Shown in pieces: positions 5,406-7,547 of a stretch of DNA of 7,547 nucleotides (the stretch's first letter is position 1; each line of letters begins with the position of its first letter). The notes below the pieces were generated by a model. That model searched no databases and was not told the origin of the DNA. It saw nothing but the letters and a program-made list of their open reading frames with translations. The stretch lies in NCBI GenBank assembly GCA_905215395.1, contig CAJMQA010000170.1, forward strand, positions 1 through 7,547, in the 5' to 3' direction. Position numbers and translations under genes: made by a program. The DNA comes from an uncultured bacterium (lineage in GTDB: Bacteria; Bacteroidota; Bacteroidia; Bacteroidales; Marinifilaceae).

Positions 5406-7547
5406 TTATTTCAGTTCTTCAGCCAGAAATTTTCCGGTTTCTGACTTTTTGACTTTGGCTACTTCCTCGGGAGTCCCCACAGCAACTATTCTTCCTCCCT
5501 CCTTACCTCCTCCGGGCCCCATATCAATCAGGTAATCCGCCACCTTGATGACATCCATATTATGCTCAATTATAATCACGGAATTTCCCTTGTTTACAAG
5601 TTTCTGTATAACATCCAACAATATATTCACATCCTCAAAATGCAAACCTGTTGTCGGTTCGTCCAGAATATAAAGCGTTTTACCGGTATCCTTTTTAGCC
5701 AATTCGGTAGCCAGCTTGATACGCTGTGATTCTCCTCCGCTTAAAGTAGTACATTGCTGCCCCAGTTTCACATACCCCAATCCCACATCCTGCAATACTT
5801 TCAATTTTTGTTGCAGATAAGAAACATTTTCAAAAAATTCCACAGCCTGGTTAATCGTCATGTTCAATACATCACCTATAGATTTTCCCCGGTACCTCAC
5901 TTCCAAAGTTTCTTTGTTGTAACGCTTACCATCACAGGCTTCACAATGTACGTATACATCCGGCAGAAAATTCATCTCTATGGTTTTCACTCCGGCTCCT
6001 TTACATTCTTCACAACGTCCTCCGACTACATTAAATGAAAAACGCCCTGCCCCATATCCACGGATTTGCGCTTCCGGTAATTTCTCATATATTTTCCGGA
6101 TATCTGTAAAAATTCCGGTATAAGTAGCCGGGTTAGAACGTGGAGTCCGGCCAAGCGGACTCTGGTCCACAACTACCACTTTATCCACATTTTCAATGCC
6201 TCCAATGGCTTTATACGGTAAAGGATTCGTTACTGCCCTATAAAATTTTTCAGACAATATCGGATGTAAAGTACCATTGATCAGAGAAGATTTACCACTT
6301 CCACTCACACCTGTTACGCATACCAGCATCCCCAGGGGGACAGACACCGTCACATCCTTCAGATTATTTCCCGTACACCCTTTCAATGTCAGGAATTTCC
6401 CGTTTCCTTCCCGCCGTTTCTCCGGTATTTTTATTTTTTTGGTTCCGTTCAGATACTGCGCAGTAAGGCTATTGCTCTTTTTGATGTCGGTAATCGTACC
6501 GATAGCAGTCACCTCCCCACCTCTACGACCGGCTCTTGGCCCCATATCCACAATATAGTCCGCACTTTCCATCATTTCCCGGTCGTGTTCCACAACAATC
6601 ACAGAGTTCCCATTATCCCTCAGTTGCTGCAAGGAACGTATCAGCCGGCGGTTATCTTTCTGATGTAAGCCAATACTCGGCTCATCCAGAATATACAATA
6701 CATTTACCAGTTGTGACCCGATCTGCGTAGCCAGACGAATACGTTGCGACTCTCCTCCCGACAAAGTCATGGACTGACGGTTCAGGGAAAGGTATTCCAA
6801 ACCCACATCCAGTAAAAATTTCAGACGGGTACGGATTTCCTTAAAAATTTCCCCGGCAATCTGCCGTTGTTTATCTTCCAGCTGGTTTTCGGCTGTACAT
6901 ACCCATTCATATAAATCGCTCAATTCCATATTAGCCAATTCGGAAATATTTTTACCTGCAATCCGGAAACTCAGGGATTCCTTGTTCAATCTCTGTCCTT
7001 CACATACATCACATTTGACAACCGAGATAAACTGCTCTGCCCACTTGTTAGCCTTTTTAGAGGTAGTATTTTCCTCCTGCATGGTCACATATTTGATAAT
7101 TCCCTCAAAATTATAAAGTGAATTGGAAGAAACCCCCAAGGCCGTATTTTCCAGACGGATCTGCCCCGGATAGCCATACAAAATATCTGTAAGCGCTTCT
7201 TCCGACAACTCTTTGATCGGAGTGTGCAACTCATAATCATGCTTCTTCAAGACAGTTTCTATCTGCCAGAAAAGTATACTATTCTTATATTTCCCCAAAG
7301 GTTCTATAGCCCCTTCATAAACCGACAAACTATCATTCGGAATAATTTTCTTAATATCCACAGCATTTACATATCCCAGGCCTTTACATTTCGGACAGGC
7401 CCCATGAGGAGAATTAAAAGAAAAAGAATGCGGCGCCGGATCACGGTACGATATACCGGTATCCGGACACATCAGATGCCGGCTATAGTATTTAAGCTCA
7501 TCACCGTCTATAGTCTTCACCATCATCACCCCTTTACCATGTTTCAT
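5406..7547 (-). CDS. uvrA: Excinuclease ABC subunit A, C-terminal part (5' end beyond window)
   Basis: The visible 713 residues are the C-terminal three quarters of UvrA, the ATP-dependent damage-recognition subunit of nucleotide excision repair (family length about 940). An ATG coincides with the window edge, but it is internal: the first Walker A and UvrB-binding region must lie upstream. Numbering from the edge, the first zinc module is C51-x2-C54 with C179-x2-C182. The first ATPase then shows signature 'TLSGGESQRIRLA' (261-273), Walker B 'LYILDEPSIGLH' (284-295) and switch H321. The second ATPase has Walker A 'GVSGSGKSS' (413-421), zinc finger C512-x2-C515-x19-C535-x2-C538, signature 'TLSGGESQRIKLA' (601-613), Walker B 'LYILDEPTTGLH' (625-636) and switch H662. 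The C-terminal tail 'DMGPGGGKEGG...VGTPEEVA' is complete. With the UvrB-binding domain out of view, a UvrA2-type paralogue cannot be excluded. It converges with the symporter gene and no clear terminator follows. Confidence 0.95.
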   Translation of the reverse strand: MKHGKGVMMVKTIDGDELKYYSRHLMCPDTGISYRDPAPHSFSFNSPHGACPKCKGLGYVNAVDIKKIIPNDSLSVYEGAIEPLGKYKNSILFWQIETVLKKHDYELHTPIKELSEEALTDILYGYPGQIRLENTALGVSSNSLYNFEGIIKYVTMQEENTTSKKANKWAEQFISVVKCDVCEGQRLNKESLSFRIAGKNISELANMELSDLYEWVCTAENQLEDKQRQIAGEIFKEIRTRLKFLLDVGLEYLSLNRQSMTLSGGESQRIRLATQIGSQLVNVLYILDEPSIGLHQKDNRRLIRSLQQLRDNGNSVIVVEHDREMMESADYIVDMGPRAGRRGGEVTAIGTITDIKKSNSLTAQYLNGTKKIKIPEKRREGNGKFLTLKGCTGNNLKDVTVSVPLGMLVCVTGVSGSGKSSLINGTLHPILSEKFYRAVTNPLPYKAIGGIENVDKVVVVDQSPLGRTPRSNPATYTGIFTDIRKIYEKLPEAQIRGYGAGRFSFNVVGGRCEECKGAGVKTIEMNFLPDVYVHCEACDGKRYNKETLEVRYRGKSIGDVLNMTINQAVEFFENVSYLQQKLKVLQDVGLGYVKLGQQCTTLSGGESQRIKLATELAKKDTGKTLYILDEPTTGLHFEDVNILLDVIQKLVNKGNSVIIIEHNMDVIKVADYLIDMGPGGGKEGGRIVAVGTPEEVAKVKKSETGKFLAEELK

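Noticed and set aside
5754..6730. Several plus-strand open frames within uvrA
   Set aside because: They are antisense to the conserved zinc finger, Walker and signature motifs of UvrA and show no protein-like features.
7545..7547. ATG at the window edge as the true start of uvrA
   Set aside because: The visible protein lacks the first Walker A motif and the UvrB-binding region and is about 230 residues short of the family length, so the gene continues beyond the window.
1..7547. Hidden defence system, CRISPR array, integron, prophage or insertion sequence
   Set aside because: No regularly spaced repeats, transposase or integrase motifs, or terminal repeats with target duplications were found; all large frames belong to known housekeeping or transporter families.

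Overview
The window reads as ordinary chromosomal DNA from a Bacteroidales bacterium. The evidence is threefold. Several genes are preceded by Bacteroidetes-type promoters (a -7 element TAnnTTTG, in some cases with an upstream TTTG/TTG). Start codons lack good Shine-Dalgarno sequences. Moderate-GC housekeeping genes have Bacteroidetes-like protein variants. A member of the Odoribacter/Butyricimonas group is a guess, not a demonstration.

Layout, left to right. (1) 1-130, minus: the first 43 codons of a cytosolic M20-type dipeptidase (pepD), cut by the window edge. (2) 171-596, minus: a MarR-family regulator. A perfect 15-bp-arm hairpin contains its stop codon. Its promoter is textbook Bacteroidetes type and is overlapped by an inverted repeat that could be its own operator. 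(3) 656-991, minus: a DUF1904 tautomerase-fold protein, whose best start is a GTG placing proline directly after the initiator. (4) 1052-2074, minus: an NrnA-type DHH/DHHA1 phosphoesterase. (5) 2244-3773, minus: GMP synthase guaA, ending in a strong intrinsic terminator. (6) 3917-5272, plus: an 11-TM sodium-coupled amino-acid transporter of the NSS/SNF family, divergent from guaA. (7) 5406-7547, minus: the C-terminal three quarters of UvrA, running off the right edge. The transporter and uvrA converge on a 133-bp gap that can fold into a three-way-junction-like structure.

Transcription: guaA, nrnA-like and marR each have a recognisable promoter, and guaA is insulated from nrnA by its terminator. 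No terminator is visible between the nrnA-like gene, the DUF1904 gene and marR, so they may form a leaky operon with an internal marR promoter. Functionally the genes are only loosely linked: nucleotide metabolism (guaA, nanoRNA/pAp recycling), DNA repair, peptide and amino-acid use, and one local regulator.

I found no CRISPR array, insertion sequence, defence or secretion locus, RNA gene, or clearly new multi-gene system. The points worth a second look are small: the possible marR operator, a motif shared by the marR and DUF1904 leaders, the Pro-1 start of the DUF1904 protein, the crowded pepD/marR junction, and the structured transporter/uvrA intergenic region.
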